Assembly (NCBI RefSeq): GCF_016722965.1
Contig: NZ_JAEQNB010000002.1
Span: 372,001 to 436,000, forward strand
Origin: Tumebacillus amylolyticus
GTDB lineage: Bacteria > Bacillota > Bacilli > Tumebacillales > Tumebacillaceae
DNA length: 64,000 nucleotides
Reading direction: 5' to 3'
Shown: piece after piece, positions 33,568-42,997 of the stretch
Position numbering within the stretch: the stretch's first letter is position 1
Layout of the letters: every line of letters starts with the position of its first letter
Program-made: the position numbers and the translations under genes
Notes under the pieces: model-generated
What the model was told of the DNA's origin: nothing
The model's input: only the letters and a program-made list of their open reading frames with translations
Database searches by the model: none

Positions 33568-34618
33568 ATGCCTCCGGGATAAACAGCGGGGTGAGATGGT
33601 TCGTGGTTCCGAGGATGTAGAGAGTATAGGTGACGTTCGGGTCGACCTTGATCGGCGGGATGCGCAAGAGCGTTTCATGCTTGCCGGCCGCGCGCAGTTC
33701 AAGCTGACGAGTGCCGGGGCTGACTTGGAAGTAGGGCGACTTTTGTTTGAAGATCAAGTGCCCGATCAACACTTTGCCATGCGGCAACGTCACGTCCACC
33801 GCCGGCGCATTCGGCGAGAGATGAACGACTTTGACGCGGGCGAAACCGGGTTTGCCGCCTCTTTGATGGTCATCGATCACCACCGAGCGCAAGTTGCGCA
33901 GGAAGCCGGAGACGGCGACCGTATAGTGACCGTCGGGATGCAACTGCGCCGTGGTGTCGATGAGCGCACCGGCCGCTTTGCCTGCCGGGAAGGCTTGAAT
34001 GCGATGACGACCCGCGTCAATCGGCAGGTACGGGGTAATTCCGTGGAACGCGACGTCGGTTGCGTATTTTTTCCCGTTGATGTAGATGTCTACGTGCCCT
34101 GCATCCGGAGAGGCGTGCAAGAAGCGAACACGCGCTTTCGGCGCATGGGCGATCGGCTTGACGACCGGCACCGCTTCTTCGCCCACGTTTTCGGAGATCG
34201 GGATGTCCTCGGCAGGCATGCCTTCCGAAATCGGGATGTCGACGCCCGGAACTCCCTCCGACGCGGGAACCACTTGCGGTTCTGGCGTGGGCATCGTGTG
34301 CGATCCCTGTTGCAACTCCGGCGTGCCGGGCGCCATCCCGTCGCCGGTCGGTTGTTCCTCCACTTTCGAGACGTTGATGGTGATGTACTTCGAGAGGTTG
34401 ACGATAAACTTTCCGATCTCATCCAACTTGGCGAGGATTGCTTCCGTCGAGAGCACGCGGCCGCGCAGGTCTTCCACCTCTTGGGCTTGCGCTTGCAGCA
34501 GACGGTACGCTTCGGTGAGAAACGCCTGTTGGTTCTCTTGACTCTCCTGCACCAACGTGACCAACTTTGACACTTCGACAGCCACCTCGTGAGTGACAGC
34601 CTGATTTCGTTCCTTCAA
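33566..34618 (-). CDS. DUF4397-domain protein with coiled-coil N-terminus
   Basis: This 350-aa protein has a helical N-terminal region (about 10-85, LVQESQENQQAFLTEAYRLL) that probably forms a coiled coil. A Pro/Glu-rich linker follows with three 11-residue repeats (SEGVPGVDIPI, SEGMPAEDIPI, SENVGEEAVPV at 120-152). Then come two DUF4397 halves (VRFLHASPDAGHVDIYINGK and VKVVHLSPNAPAVDVTLPHG). DUF4397 is usually extracellular, yet no signal peptide is seen. It starts at TTG after GGAGG. A spore-coat or surface role is a guess. Confidence 0.75.
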   Translation of the reverse strand: MKERNQAVTHEVAVEVSKLVTLVQESQENQQAFLTEAYRLLQAQAQEVEDLRGRVLSTEAILAKLDEIGKFIVNLSKYITINVSKVEEQPTGDGMAPGTPELQQGSHTMPTPEPQVVPASEGVPGVDIPISEGMPAEDIPISENVGEEAVPVVKPIAHAPKARVRFLHASPDAGHVDIYINGKKYATDVAFHGITPYLPIDAGRHRIQAFPAGKAAGALIDTTAQLHPDGHYTVAVSGFLRNLRSVVIDDHQRGGKPGFARVKVVHLSPNAPAVDVTLPHGKVLIGHLIFKQKSPYFQVSPGTRQLELRAAGKHETLLRIPPIKVDPNVTYTLYILGTTNHLTPLFIPEA

Positions 34619-34717
34619 TGCCCGGACCTCCTCCTTGAATCTGGAGCCTCTGTCGGCTTTCCCATCTTCAAGGTATTAGAACGCCCAAGCAGTCGTGCGT
34701 GTCGAGCCTGACAAAAT

Positions 34718-36184
34718 TTACAACAGAGGCGACAACAACCGCGCCCCCGACTCTTTGAAGCGATCGGACAACGGCCGTGACTTGTACGACTCCAATTCCA
34801 CCAAGATCGAATCTTCGATGTCCTGCGTGAAGTCCTCTTGCAACCGCTTCACGAAGTTCCGATCATAGACCAGAGCGCTCGCTTCGAAATTCAACTGAAA
34901 ACTGCGGATGTCCATGTTCGCAGAGCCGACGATGCCGATTTCGTCGTCGATCATGATCACCTTCGCGTGCAAGATCCCTTTTTGATACTTGTAGATCTTC
35001 ACGCCCGCTTGCAACAGCTCTTCGAAATACGACCGCGAAGCCCAGTACGTCAACTGATACTCCGGAATCCCCTGCACGATCAACCGCACATCGAGCCCGC
35101 TGAGCGCCGCGGTCTTGAGCGCCATCGAAATGCTCTCGTCGGGGATGAAATAGGGAGTCTCGATGTAGACTTTCTCTCTCGCGGTCGCCACCGCCGTGAA
35201 ATAGACCTGCCGAATCGATTCCCAATCGGAATCCGGCCCACTCGCGACGATCTGCGCGTATTTAGATCCCATGTTCTCAAGCGGCGGGTAATAACGTTCG
35301 TCCTCGATGCGCTGACGAGTGATGAAGTACCAATCATTTAAAAAGATCGTCTGCAGACGATGCGCACTCTCCCCCTCCAACACCAAGTGCGTGTCCCGCC
35401 AAAACCCGAATTCCCGTTTGCGGGACAAATACTCGTCTCCGATGTTCATCCCGCCGAGAAAGCCCACCTTGCCGTCGACCACCACGATCTTGCGGTGGTT
35501 GCGGAAATTCAACCGACTCGTGATAAACGGAAACTTCACAGGGAAAAAGTACTCGACCTGCACACCGCTGCTCGACAATTCGTCCAAAAAGTCTCGGGAA
35601 ATCTCGCGACTCCCCAAGCCATCGATCAACACGCGCACCTCGATGCCTCTCCGTGCTTTTTGGATCAAAAGCCGTTGGATGTCGCGCCCGATCTCATCTT
35701 CCTTGAAGATGTAGTACTCCAAGTGGATGTGATGCTCGGCCCGTTCGAGCGCGTGGAACAATTCCTCGAACTTGCTGGGTCCATCGGTCAGCACGCGCAC
35801 GCTGTTGTTGGTCGTCAGCGGCGAGTAGGCGCTGTTCAAAAGCAAGCGCACCAAGCGTTGCTGTCGATTCTCACCCCCGCCGCGCAGCAGTTCATCCTCC
35901 GTCATCTTGAGTGACTGTTCATGCACCAGTTTTTTGAGTTGGGTATCGCTGTTGTGTTTGTGGTGAAACAGCTTGCGTTTTCGCGCATTGCGTCCAAATA
36001 CGAGGTAGAGCAGGAAACCGATGACAGGCAACACGATCAAGATGATCAACCACGCCACCGTTTTTTCCGGGTTGCGATTCTCTAAAAAGATGACGGTTCC
36101 TACCAACAGCAGTACCACGACCGCCATGAAAAGCAGGACTGCTACCGTCCACGCGATACGAATCACCACCCTTTCCCAGCTCAT
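34718..36184 (-). CDS. cls: Cardiolipin synthase (PLD family)
   Basis: This 488-aa membrane enzyme has two N-terminal TM segments (WTVAVLLFMAVVVLLLVG and TVAWLIILIVLPVIGFLLYL). Two HKD phospholipase-D motifs follow: NHRKIVVVDGKVGFLGGMN and LHAKVIMIDDEIGIVGSAN. It condenses two phosphatidylglycerols into cardiolipin and glycerol. GGGGAAACACGG precedes the ATG. The neighbouring genes (a PAP2 protein and two membrane proteins) suggest a membrane-lipid region. Confidence 0.94.
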   Translation of the reverse strand: MSWERVVIRIAWTVAVLLFMAVVVLLLVGTVIFLENRNPEKTVAWLIILIVLPVIGFLLYLVFGRNARKRKLFHHKHNSDTQLKKLVHEQSLKMTEDELLRGGGENRQQRLVRLLLNSAYSPLTTNNSVRVLTDGPSKFEELFHALERAEHHIHLEYYIFKEDEIGRDIQRLLIQKARRGIEVRVLIDGLGSREISRDFLDELSSSGVQVEYFFPVKFPFITSRLNFRNHRKIVVVDGKVGFLGGMNIGDEYLSRKREFGFWRDTHLVLEGESAHRLQTIFLNDWYFITRQRIEDERYYPPLENMGSKYAQIVASGPDSDWESIRQVYFTAVATAREKVYIETPYFIPDESISMALKTAALSGLDVRLIVQGIPEYQLTYWASRSYFEELLQAGVKIYKYQKGILHAKVIMIDDEIGIVGSANMDIRSFQLNFEASALVYDRNFVKRLQEDFTQDIEDSILVELESYKSRPLSDRFKESGARLLSPLL

Positions 36185-36208
36185 CCGTGTTTCCCCGTAG
36201 TATGCACG

Positions 36209-36241
36209 AAAAAAATCGCCTCCATGAGGAGACGATTTTTT
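36209..36241. terminator. Terminator between the PAP2 gene and cls
   Basis: AAAAAATCGcCTCC-atga-GGAGaCGATTTTTT stem-loop, which works on both strands. Confidence 0.75.
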
Positions 36242-36247
36242 GTGAAC

Positions 36248-37288
36248 TCAAGAAGCGACTTCTGTCCCCGTCTGTCGGAGCGGGAGAGTCGCCGGTTCGT
36301 GGAACCGCTCTTGCCACCAAGCGGTGCCTCGACGCCCCAGCCAGCAGGTAAGCGTCGCAAGTCCGATGCCCGCGATGACGTCGATGACATAGTGATAGCG
36401 CAGATACACCGTCGAGATCAGAATCGAAACGACCAACGGCCCGTAGAGCCACATCCACTTGCGGCGGTACGTCCATACGAAGTACAACATGACGCACGAG
36501 ATCGCGGTATGCAACGACGGGAAGCAGTCGCGGGAGATGTTCATATCCTGTTGCGAGGTCACCACCGCTCGTTGCATCTCCGTAATTCCCCCGCCGGAAA
36601 GCGAGGTGGTGTACGTGTCGGCCAGCGAATACAGCGGGCCGATCGCCGGCACGATCGTATAGCTCACATACCCCACATAAAAAGCAAAAAGCGCCGCCGC
36701 CACGTACCCGCTGACCGCTTGCCGCGACTTGAGCATCATCAGAAGCAAGGTGAAAAAAATCATCGGGAACCAGATCATGTACACGAAGCTCAGGTAATCG
36801 GTCAGCCACGGGCGAATCAGCGGCTCCAACCAGATCGACGGTTGCACGCCGAACATCCACGCGTCGATATGCAACAACCAGCCGTCGCGATCAATCGGGG
36901 AGAACAACGGGATGTAAAAATCGAGCGCCCGGTAGATGATCAGCAACACGCAGAACGGCAAGCCAAAGCGTGCGACGCGCAGCGTTTGCCCGACGCCCCA
37001 TTTCAAACCGGGCTTCCAGGCGACTTTCCAGGAACTTTTTTCACGACGGGATTCACGGAACCAGCCGAGCAAACCGAGACCCAGCAGTGCGTACCCCAAC
37101 GCTTTCGGGATGAAGTCGCGGTAGATCGCCCAAATCCACGACAGCGGAACCCAGTGCCAGCCCGGTTCCCCCTGCTTGGCGTCGATCTCGTCCCCGAGCG
37201 CGAAGAACCCGATCACGCACAGCAAGGAGACGAGAATCCCGATCACCTCATACAATTCCAGTTTCCGTACCCAACCACAAGTCTTCAT
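36248..37288 (-). CDS. PAP2-superfamily membrane phosphatase/inositol phosphotransferase-like protein
   Basis: This 346-aa protein has about seven hydrophobic segments. The PAP2 C-terminal signature is ISRDCFPSLHTAISCVML and STVYLRYHYVIDVIAGIGLA, containing the catalytic histidines. The N-terminal half (GWVRKLELYEVIGILVSLL) matches the PAP2_3/inositol phosphorylceramide synthase-like layout. The reaction is hydrolysis or transfer of a lipid phosphate; the substrate is unknown. AAAGGATGGAG precedes the ATG at 37288. Confidence 0.82.
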   Translation of the reverse strand: MKTCGWVRKLELYEVIGILVSLLCVIGFFALGDEIDAKQGEPGWHWVPLSWIWAIYRDFIPKALGYALLGLGLLGWFRESRREKSSWKVAWKPGLKWGVGQTLRVARFGLPFCVLLIIYRALDFYIPLFSPIDRDGWLLHIDAWMFGVQPSIWLEPLIRPWLTDYLSFVYMIWFPMIFFTLLLMMLKSRQAVSGYVAAALFAFYVGYVSYTIVPAIGPLYSLADTYTTSLSGGGITEMQRAVVTSQQDMNISRDCFPSLHTAISCVMLYFVWTYRRKWMWLYGPLVVSILISTVYLRYHYVIDVIAGIGLATLTCWLGRRGTAWWQERFHEPATLPLRQTGTEVAS

Positions 37289-37301
37289 CTCTCCATCCTT
37301 T

Positions 37302-38285
37302 CTATTGCAAAACGGCAGGTTGCGCCTCCCGTCCCAAATCCCGACGGCGCGTGTCCAGCAGAGACTGCACACGCTCGTCCATGCCTTCGTAGAGTCGATC
37401 GTCCGGCAATCCCAACGTCTCTTGCGTTTGGTCGTCGGCGCCCCAGAGGAGCCATTCGATCGTCTGCACCTCTTCGCCGTCGACGAGACTGCGCAAGATC
37501 AGCACGCTGTAGCGGTCGTCGTCGGTGCGCCATTCGATCGTTCCTTCCACTTGCATCTGAAGCATCGCACAGTCGTTCGCATAACCTGCGATCACTTCTT
37601 GGGACATTCGCAACACCCGGTGGTCCAATTCGCTGAGTTGAGCGGGTGTCATGGCGTTTGCTGCGTGCGTATCGTAAGAGACCAATTTGCGTACCCCGAG
37701 CCGGTGCAACGTGCGCTCGATACGCGCCATCTCCGGCCCGCCGTACTGCTCAATTTGCCCGATCGGACGCAGACTCAAGATGAAATAGTCCTTGTAGACC
37801 CAATAGCCGATGCAGTCCTTCCAATCCACGCGCGTTTCATAGGTTCCCTGCCCCGACAGCCCTCTGCGCACGGGGTAGATCGAAATTCCCTTGCGATCAA
37901 AAAGCATCTCCAATGCATTCACCGTTTTGCTCCGGCGATAGATCATCCACAGAATTCCGACGACAAAAACGCCGATGGCAATCCCGAGAAGCACCGCACC
38001 CTGCAACTCGCTTTCCTTTTTGTACTCCGGTTGCTGCATGTAGATGAACTGCACGACACCGAGTGCAATGGCCAAGAGATAGATGCGATTTAACAGTTTC
38101 GTAACCGACTCTCTGCGAATCGGCTCGACTTCGCGCTTGACGATGAGATGCTCCAACTTGTCGTGTGTCGCTTCATATCGGCGCAAATACCACCGGCGAA
38201 CCGGAACGTTCAAGCCAAACATGGCAAACCAGACGCCGATCGTCAGCAAGCTCGTTTCCAGAAAAATACCCGTCCATTCACTCAC
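37302..38285 (-). CDS. Membrane protein of unknown function, second of a similar pair
   Basis: This 327-aa protein has an N-terminal TM (IFLETSLLTIGVWFAMFGL), a basic region (RRWYLRRYEATHDKLEHLIV), two central TMs (IYLLAIALGVVQFIYM and AVLLGIAIGVFVVGILWMIY) and a soluble C-terminal half including WKDCIGYWVYKDYFILSLRP, which looks like a PH-type sandwich. It starts at GTG overlapping the upstream stop (GTGA). It shares its layout, though little sequence, with that neighbour. Confidence 0.7.
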   Translation of the reverse strand: MSEWTGIFLETSLLTIGVWFAMFGLNVPVRRWYLRRYEATHDKLEHLIVKREVEPIRRESVTKLLNRIYLLAIALGVVQFIYMQQPEYKKESELQGAVLLGIAIGVFVVGILWMIYRRSKTVNALEMLFDRKGISIYPVRRGLSGQGTYETRVDWKDCIGYWVYKDYFILSLRPIGQIEQYGGPEMARIERTLHRLGVRKLVSYDTHAANAMTPAQLSELDHRVLRMSQEVIAGYANDCAMLQMQVEGTIEWRTDDDRYSVLILRSLVDGEEVQTIEWLLWGADDQTQETLGLPDDRLYEGMDERVQSLLDTRRRDLGREAQPAVLQ

Positions 38286-39247
38286 GACAGCACGACCTCC
38301 TCTCGCTGTTCCTGCACTTCGCCGATGACACTGCCGATCCATTTTTGCAAATGATCCACCGCATCTTGACCGCGCGCACCGATCAGGTGTCCGATGTTGC
38401 CCGAACTTTGCCAGAGCGGCAACATGCTCGATGCTTTCTGCTCTCCCGCTTCATCCAAGAGGTTGAGTTGCAACCAAGAGCGTGAATACTCCTCGTGCAA
38501 CCGATCTCCCGCCACGTTGCGGATGACGCCAAACTCCACCTGCAAGTCCAACTCGTCCAACTCTTTGCGGTACAAGTCGATGAGGTTCCATCCCATCTCC
38601 GTCAATTCGTCCTCCAGGCGGTAAAAGTACGTCTCGTCAAACTGCCCAAGCCAGATGCGGTCGCTCGGCTCCCCACGCTTGACGTTGAGAGACGAGAGCA
38701 AGTCCCGAATCTTCTCAAAATCACGGGCGTTGTACTCCACCTGCAACTTCTGCTGTTCCGCGCGAAAGAACTGCACATACCCGCCCTCATAGCGGTACGA
38801 ATCGATCTCGCTCCAAGAGACGTGCTGCCTCGGCTCAACGTTCCACAACGTCTGCCCCCCAGATGCGGCAAATACCAAAACAGACTTGTCCGTCAGCACG
38901 AACGTCTGGTACTTCTGCCACGGCGCACGCCCGTACATCTGGCGTCCCCAGAGAAAAGAAGCGACCAAAACGCCGAATTCAATCCACTTCGGCTGGTCGT
39001 ACAAGATCACAATCCACACCACCAGCAAGCAAAGCGTGACCCACTGCGTCACCGGGTTCGGCGCGATTTGGTAGCCCTCCAAGCGGGTGTTCACATCGGA
39101 AATCAACTTTACGCGCTCCTGTTTGCGCAGGTTGCGAATGACGCGTGTTTTCCACCAAGGGTACGTCCCCCAGATCAAATAACTTAACAAAAACGCTGCT
39201 GCAGCCGCCACCAGACAGCCCCCCAGCGTGCTCAAAATCTCTGACAT
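38282..39247 (-). CDS. Membrane protein of unknown function, first of a similar pair
   Basis: This 321-aa protein has an N-terminal TM (LGGCLVAAAAAFLLSYLIWG), a basic region (YPWWKTRVIRNLRKQERVKL), two TMs (VTQWVTLCLLVVWIVILYDQ and EFGVLVASFLWG) and a soluble beta-rich domain (YQTFVLTDKSVLVFAASGGQ) followed by a helical tail. GGAGGGG precedes the ATG at 39247. The layout matches the downstream gene, which suggests divergent tandem paralogues working as a heteromer. Confidence 0.7.
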   Translation of the reverse strand: MSEILSTLGGCLVAAAAAFLLSYLIWGTYPWWKTRVIRNLRKQERVKLISDVNTRLEGYQIAPNPVTQWVTLCLLVVWIVILYDQPKWIEFGVLVASFLWGRQMYGRAPWQKYQTFVLTDKSVLVFAASGGQTLWNVEPRQHVSWSEIDSYRYEGGYVQFFRAEQQKLQVEYNARDFEKIRDLLSSLNVKRGEPSDRIWLGQFDETYFYRLEDELTEMGWNLIDLYRKELDELDLQVEFGVIRNVAGDRLHEEYSRSWLQLNLLDEAGEQKASSMLPLWQSSGNIGHLIGARGQDAVDHLQKWIGSVIGEVQEQREEVVLS

Positions 39248-39322
39248 ACCTACCCCTCCAAATTCAAGCAACCTGTGTAAATTTCGAGTTTTGTCGACAA
39301 ATCTCCTGCTGGGAGGCGTTGG

Positions 39323-39366
39323 AAAAAAAGACCGTGTCCGCAAATTTGCGGACACGGTCTCTTTTT
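39323..39366. terminator. Bidirectional terminator between the ABC exporter and the membrane protein pair
   Basis: A7, a 15-bp perfect stem (GACCGTGTCCGCAAA/TTTGCGGACACGGTC) and a T-rich tail; one of the strongest hairpins in the window. Confidence 0.88.
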
Positions 39367-39372
39367 CTCAAA

Positions 39373-41136
39373 TCAGGAGGCGAACATGCTCTCCCCGATT
39401 TCGGCTTCGCGTTTGAAGAGGCGGGCGTAGACGCCGTTCTGTTGCAACAGGTCTTCATGGAGACCGCCTTCTACGACGCGTCCGTTCTCCAATACGATGA
39501 TGCGGTCGGCGGAGAGCACCGTGGAGAGTCGATGCGTGATGACCAGCACGGTTTGCTTGGTGCGTCGTGCGGCGATCGCCTCGTTGACGAGATGTTCGGT
39601 AATGGGGTCCAGCGCTGAACTCGCTTCATCGAGGACGAGGATCGGCGCGTTGCGCACGAGGGCGCGGGCCAGCGAGAGGCGTTGTTTTTGTCCGCCCGAG
39701 AGCAAGTTGCCCCGTTCCCCGACGGAGGAATTCAGGCCGTTTGGCAGGGCGTCGTAGAATTCTTGAAGCCCGGCGTCGCGGATGGCGGCTAACAGGTCTG
39801 CGTCTGTCGCATCCGGGTTGCCGAGGCGCAAGTTTTCTGCCAGAGAGCCGTTGCGCAGTTGGACTTCTTGGGAGACGACGGCGACTTGGTTTCGCAGCCA
39901 GCGAGCGTCAAGTTCGTGCAGAGAGCGACCGTCGAGTTGGATCGAGCCCTGCTCCGGTTCGTAGAGACGCAGGAGCAAGTCGACCATCGTCGATTTGCCC
40001 GATCCGGAAGGGCCGACCAGTGCGACCGCTTCCCCCGGCGAGACGTGGAACGAAATGTCGTGCAGAACACGGTCCGCCTTGCCCGGATAGCCGAATGCGA
40101 GGTTTTCGATGTGCAGTTCGCCTTGGACTTGGGCAGGCGTTGCACCGCGCTCCGTCTCCGCCGGAGAGGTCGCTTCGGAAAGCAACAGGTCAGAGCGGTC
40201 GAGTGCCGGTCCCGTGCGACGAACGGAGAGCCAGTTGCGCAACATTCGCTGCAGTTGGTTCGCGGCAATGGCGACCAACGAGGACGCGGCGAGCATCTCC
40301 CCGGTGGAGAGCTTGTCGTTCCAGATCAACGCGGCGCTGAGGCCGTAGACGACGGCAAGTGCGATGCCGTTGTACGAACCGATGACGACGAACGCTTGCA
40401 GGCGCGCTTTTAGTTCACGACGGCTCTCGCGAATGAACGACTTGCGAATTTCGGCGACACTTTCGATTTCCGCTTCTGCAACGCCCAGCACCCGCGAGAG
40501 ATGGATGCCGGTTACAGATTCGCGCAAACGTTCCAAGTAGCGCGACGCTTCTCGGCGTGCGTCTGCCGAAGCGAGGCGGGTGCGGTCTCCGAGCTTGTTG
40601 GATGTCCAGTAGAACAGGACACCAAGCCCCAGTGCAACAACGGCCAGCCACGGGTTGATAAACGCCAAGACCGCGTAGTAGAGGATCGAGCCTTGCACAG
40701 AGGCCATCAGCGTAGAGCCTTCCCACGCGAGGAAATTGTGCAGGGTGTCGGGGTCGTCGTTGACACGGGCGAGCAGTTCCCCCGTGCGGTTCTCATGGTA
40801 GAAGCGGAACGGCAAGAGCTGCAGATGGCGGAACAGTCGGAGTTTTTGCGTCATCGTGACGGTCTTCGCCACTTGGTGGCAGAAGTATTCGTCGATGACC
40901 ATCATCGTCAGGTCGAAGATCGCAGCGAACACCAGCAACCCTGCCAAGCCCCAGAGCAGGCCCGTTGCGTTGTGCGGCAAGATCTTGTCGAGCAACCAAC
41001 TCTGGGCCAGAGCCGGGAGCAGTTCACCGGACGACTGACTCAAGAGGATGACGATGGAGTCGGCGATGACCCATTTTTTGACCGGACGGAGCAGTTGCAG
41101 AACGCGGCGTCCGTCGCTTACTTTGGGTTGTGTCAT
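39373..41136 (-). CDS. ABC exporter, membrane-ATPase subunit (second of pair)
   Basis: This 587-aa half-transporter has six N-terminal TMs and a C-terminal ATPase. It has GPSGSGKST, LLSGGQKQRLSLARAL, ILVLDEASSALD with an intact catalytic Glu, and the H-loop VITHRLSTV. It overlaps the preceding exporter gene by ATGA, so the two should form a heterodimer like BmrCD. Export of drugs, lipids or peptides is possible. The pair follows the cta operon on the same strand, beyond a terminator. Confidence 0.88.
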   Translation of the reverse strand: MTQPKVSDGRRVLQLLRPVKKWVIADSIVILLSQSSGELLPALAQSWLLDKILPHNATGLLWGLAGLLVFAAIFDLTMMVIDEYFCHQVAKTVTMTQKLRLFRHLQLLPFRFYHENRTGELLARVNDDPDTLHNFLAWEGSTLMASVQGSILYYAVLAFINPWLAVVALGLGVLFYWTSNKLGDRTRLASADARREASRYLERLRESVTGIHLSRVLGVAEAEIESVAEIRKSFIRESRRELKARLQAFVVIGSYNGIALAVVYGLSAALIWNDKLSTGEMLAASSLVAIAANQLQRMLRNWLSVRRTGPALDRSDLLLSEATSPAETERGATPAQVQGELHIENLAFGYPGKADRVLHDISFHVSPGEAVALVGPSGSGKSTMVDLLLRLYEPEQGSIQLDGRSLHELDARWLRNQVAVVSQEVQLRNGSLAENLRLGNPDATDADLLAAIRDAGLQEFYDALPNGLNSSVGERGNLLSGGQKQRLSLARALVRNAPILVLDEASSALDPITEHLVNEAIAARRTKQTVLVITHRLSTVLSADRIIVLENGRVVEGGLHEDLLQQNGVYARLFKREAEIGESMFAS

Positions 41137-42872
41137 ACGACTTCCCCCCTCTCCAGTTCGCTGTACTGTGCCATGTAGAGTTGGTGGTACTCCCCTTGCA
41201 GAGCCAGCAATTCCTCATGCGTGCCGGATTCGGCAACTTGCCCGCCGACGAGCACGAAGATGCGGTCGCAGTTGCGAACGGTGACGAGACGGTGCGCGAT
41301 CGTGATCGTGGTGCGACCGGGAATCAACTCTTCCAGTGCGGCTTGCACGCGTTCTTCGGTCTCACCGTCCAGGGAAGAGGTGGCTTCGTCGAAGATCAAG
41401 ACTTGCGGATGGCGCAGAATCGCCCGTGCCATCGCGACGCGTTGCTTTTGCCCGCCGGACAGTTTCAGTCCGCGCTCCCCGACAACCGTTTCATAGCCTT
41501 CTGAAAGTCCATCCACGAAGTCTGACAGACCGGCTGCCTCGACGGCGCGGTCGAGTTCGGCTTGCGTGGCGTTCGGTTTGCTGTAGAGCAAGTTTTTGCG
41601 CAAAGTTTCGTTTAGCAAAAATGTCTCCTGAGAAACGACACCCACTTGCAAGCGGAACGAATTGCGGTCGTACTCATTTAAATCGCACCCGTCTACGGAG
41701 ACACGTCCCTGCTCCGGCGTATAGAGGCCGAGCAAGATCTGGATCAACGTCGACTTGCCGCCGCCGCTCGCTCCGACGAGACCGATGTGCTGACCGGATT
41801 CGATCGCCAATGTGATCCCGCGCAAGACAGGGTCTTCCGTTCCCGGATAGCGGAACCAGATGTCTTCCATCTCGATCTTGCCGTTCACCGTATCGAACTT
41901 CGGCAGTCCAACCGGCTGTTCTTCGGGCAGATCAAAGTATTCGTACAAGCGGTGCAACGCGGGAATCGCTTGTTGGATCGTCAAGGCGTTTTCTGCCAGG
42001 GAGCGGATCGGCATGAACATCGCCGGGATGAAGCCGATGCAGGACACCAGCGTACCGGCTGTGATCTCTCCGCGCCAGACCGCATAGCCGCCCAGCAACA
42101 TGACGAGACCCGGCACGATGATTTGCAACGCATTCCCCAACCGCCAGTTGACTTTGGAAATCAGAGCCGCGCGGATCGCGAACTTTTTCCAAGCGTCGAG
42201 ACCGTCGTTTTGGTGTTGGTATTCACGGTCTTCCAAGTGCAGCGTGCGCACGAGTTTGATCGACTCGATGCTCTCTTGCGCATGGCTGTACAGCTCCGCA
42301 AGCATATCGCGTTGTTTGGCGCTCAGGCCCCGGACTTTTTTTCCTAATTTGAATGAAGGCCACAGGTAGATGGCGAACACGGCAAGCATGAGCACCGCCA
42401 CCGGCCAGAACAGCGCGATGACCGCTGCAAACGCCGCGACGGCGCCGAGCAATTGTTGGACGAAGCGAGGGATAACCGTCGAGTTCAGTTGTTGAATGGC
42501 TTCAACGTCGTGCGTCAGGCGGTACAAGATGTCCCCGCGCGGTGTCGTGGCAAACATCGACATCGGAGCGCGATGCAACTTGCGAAAGGCACGCATCTGC
42601 ATGTCGGAAATGACGTCGAGACCGATCCGTACTTGGATGTACTCCTGCAGGGATTCGAACATCACCTTCAGGAAAAACGAACCCAGCACCGCGACCACCA
42701 ACCCATACATCGCGGTCGTCAGATGCATCGGCAACACTTCGTCAACCAGTTTCCCGGTCAAGATCGGCGGCAACGTCGCGACAGCACCGGCGACGACGGC
42801 ACACAGGAACGTCAGCAGGATTTGCCCTTTGTACGGCTTGAAGTGTTGAATTGTTTTGCGAAACAGACCCAC
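41133..42872 (-). CDS. ABC exporter, membrane-ATPase subunit (first of pair)
   Basis: This 579-aa half-transporter has six TMs and an ATPase with GASGGGKST, LSGGQKQRVAMARAI, VLIFDEATSSLD and TIAHRLVTV. The catalytic Glu is intact, so neither partner shows the degenerate site typical of strictly asymmetric exporters. It starts at GTG after GGAGGG. It is translationally coupled to the second subunit. No substrate clue lies nearby. Confidence 0.88.
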   Translation of the reverse strand: MGLFRKTIQHFKPYKGQILLTFLCAVVAGAVATLPPILTGKLVDEVLPMHLTTAMYGLVVAVLGSFFLKVMFESLQEYIQVRIGLDVISDMQMRAFRKLHRAPMSMFATTPRGDILYRLTHDVEAIQQLNSTVIPRFVQQLLGAVAAFAAVIALFWPVAVLMLAVFAIYLWPSFKLGKKVRGLSAKQRDMLAELYSHAQESIESIKLVRTLHLEDREYQHQNDGLDAWKKFAIRAALISKVNWRLGNALQIIVPGLVMLLGGYAVWRGEITAGTLVSCIGFIPAMFMPIRSLAENALTIQQAIPALHRLYEYFDLPEEQPVGLPKFDTVNGKIEMEDIWFRYPGTEDPVLRGITLAIESGQHIGLVGASGGGKSTLIQILLGLYTPEQGRVSVDGCDLNEYDRNSFRLQVGVVSQETFLLNETLRKNLLYSKPNATQAELDRAVEAAGLSDFVDGLSEGYETVVGERGLKLSGGQKQRVAMARAILRHPQVLIFDEATSSLDGETEERVQAALEELIPGRTTITIAHRLVTVRNCDRIFVLVGGQVAESGTHEELLALQGEYHQLYMAQYSELERGEVV

Positions 42873-42944
42873 AGTTTCTTCCCTCCTCTTATGAGTGGTT
42901 ATTATATCGCTTACTTACAGGGAATGGAAGAGGGGTTTGAAAAA

Positions 42945-42980
42945 AAGAAAAAACCGCCTTGCTTTTCGCAAGACGGTTTT
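42945..42980. terminator. Terminator of the cta operon
   Basis: AAAACCGcCTTGC/GCAAGaCGGTTTT stem with a 6-nt loop. It follows the 31-aa ORF on the minus strand and is flanked by A/T runs. Confidence 0.75.
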
Positions 42981-42997
42981 CGAGAGTTACTCCGGTA

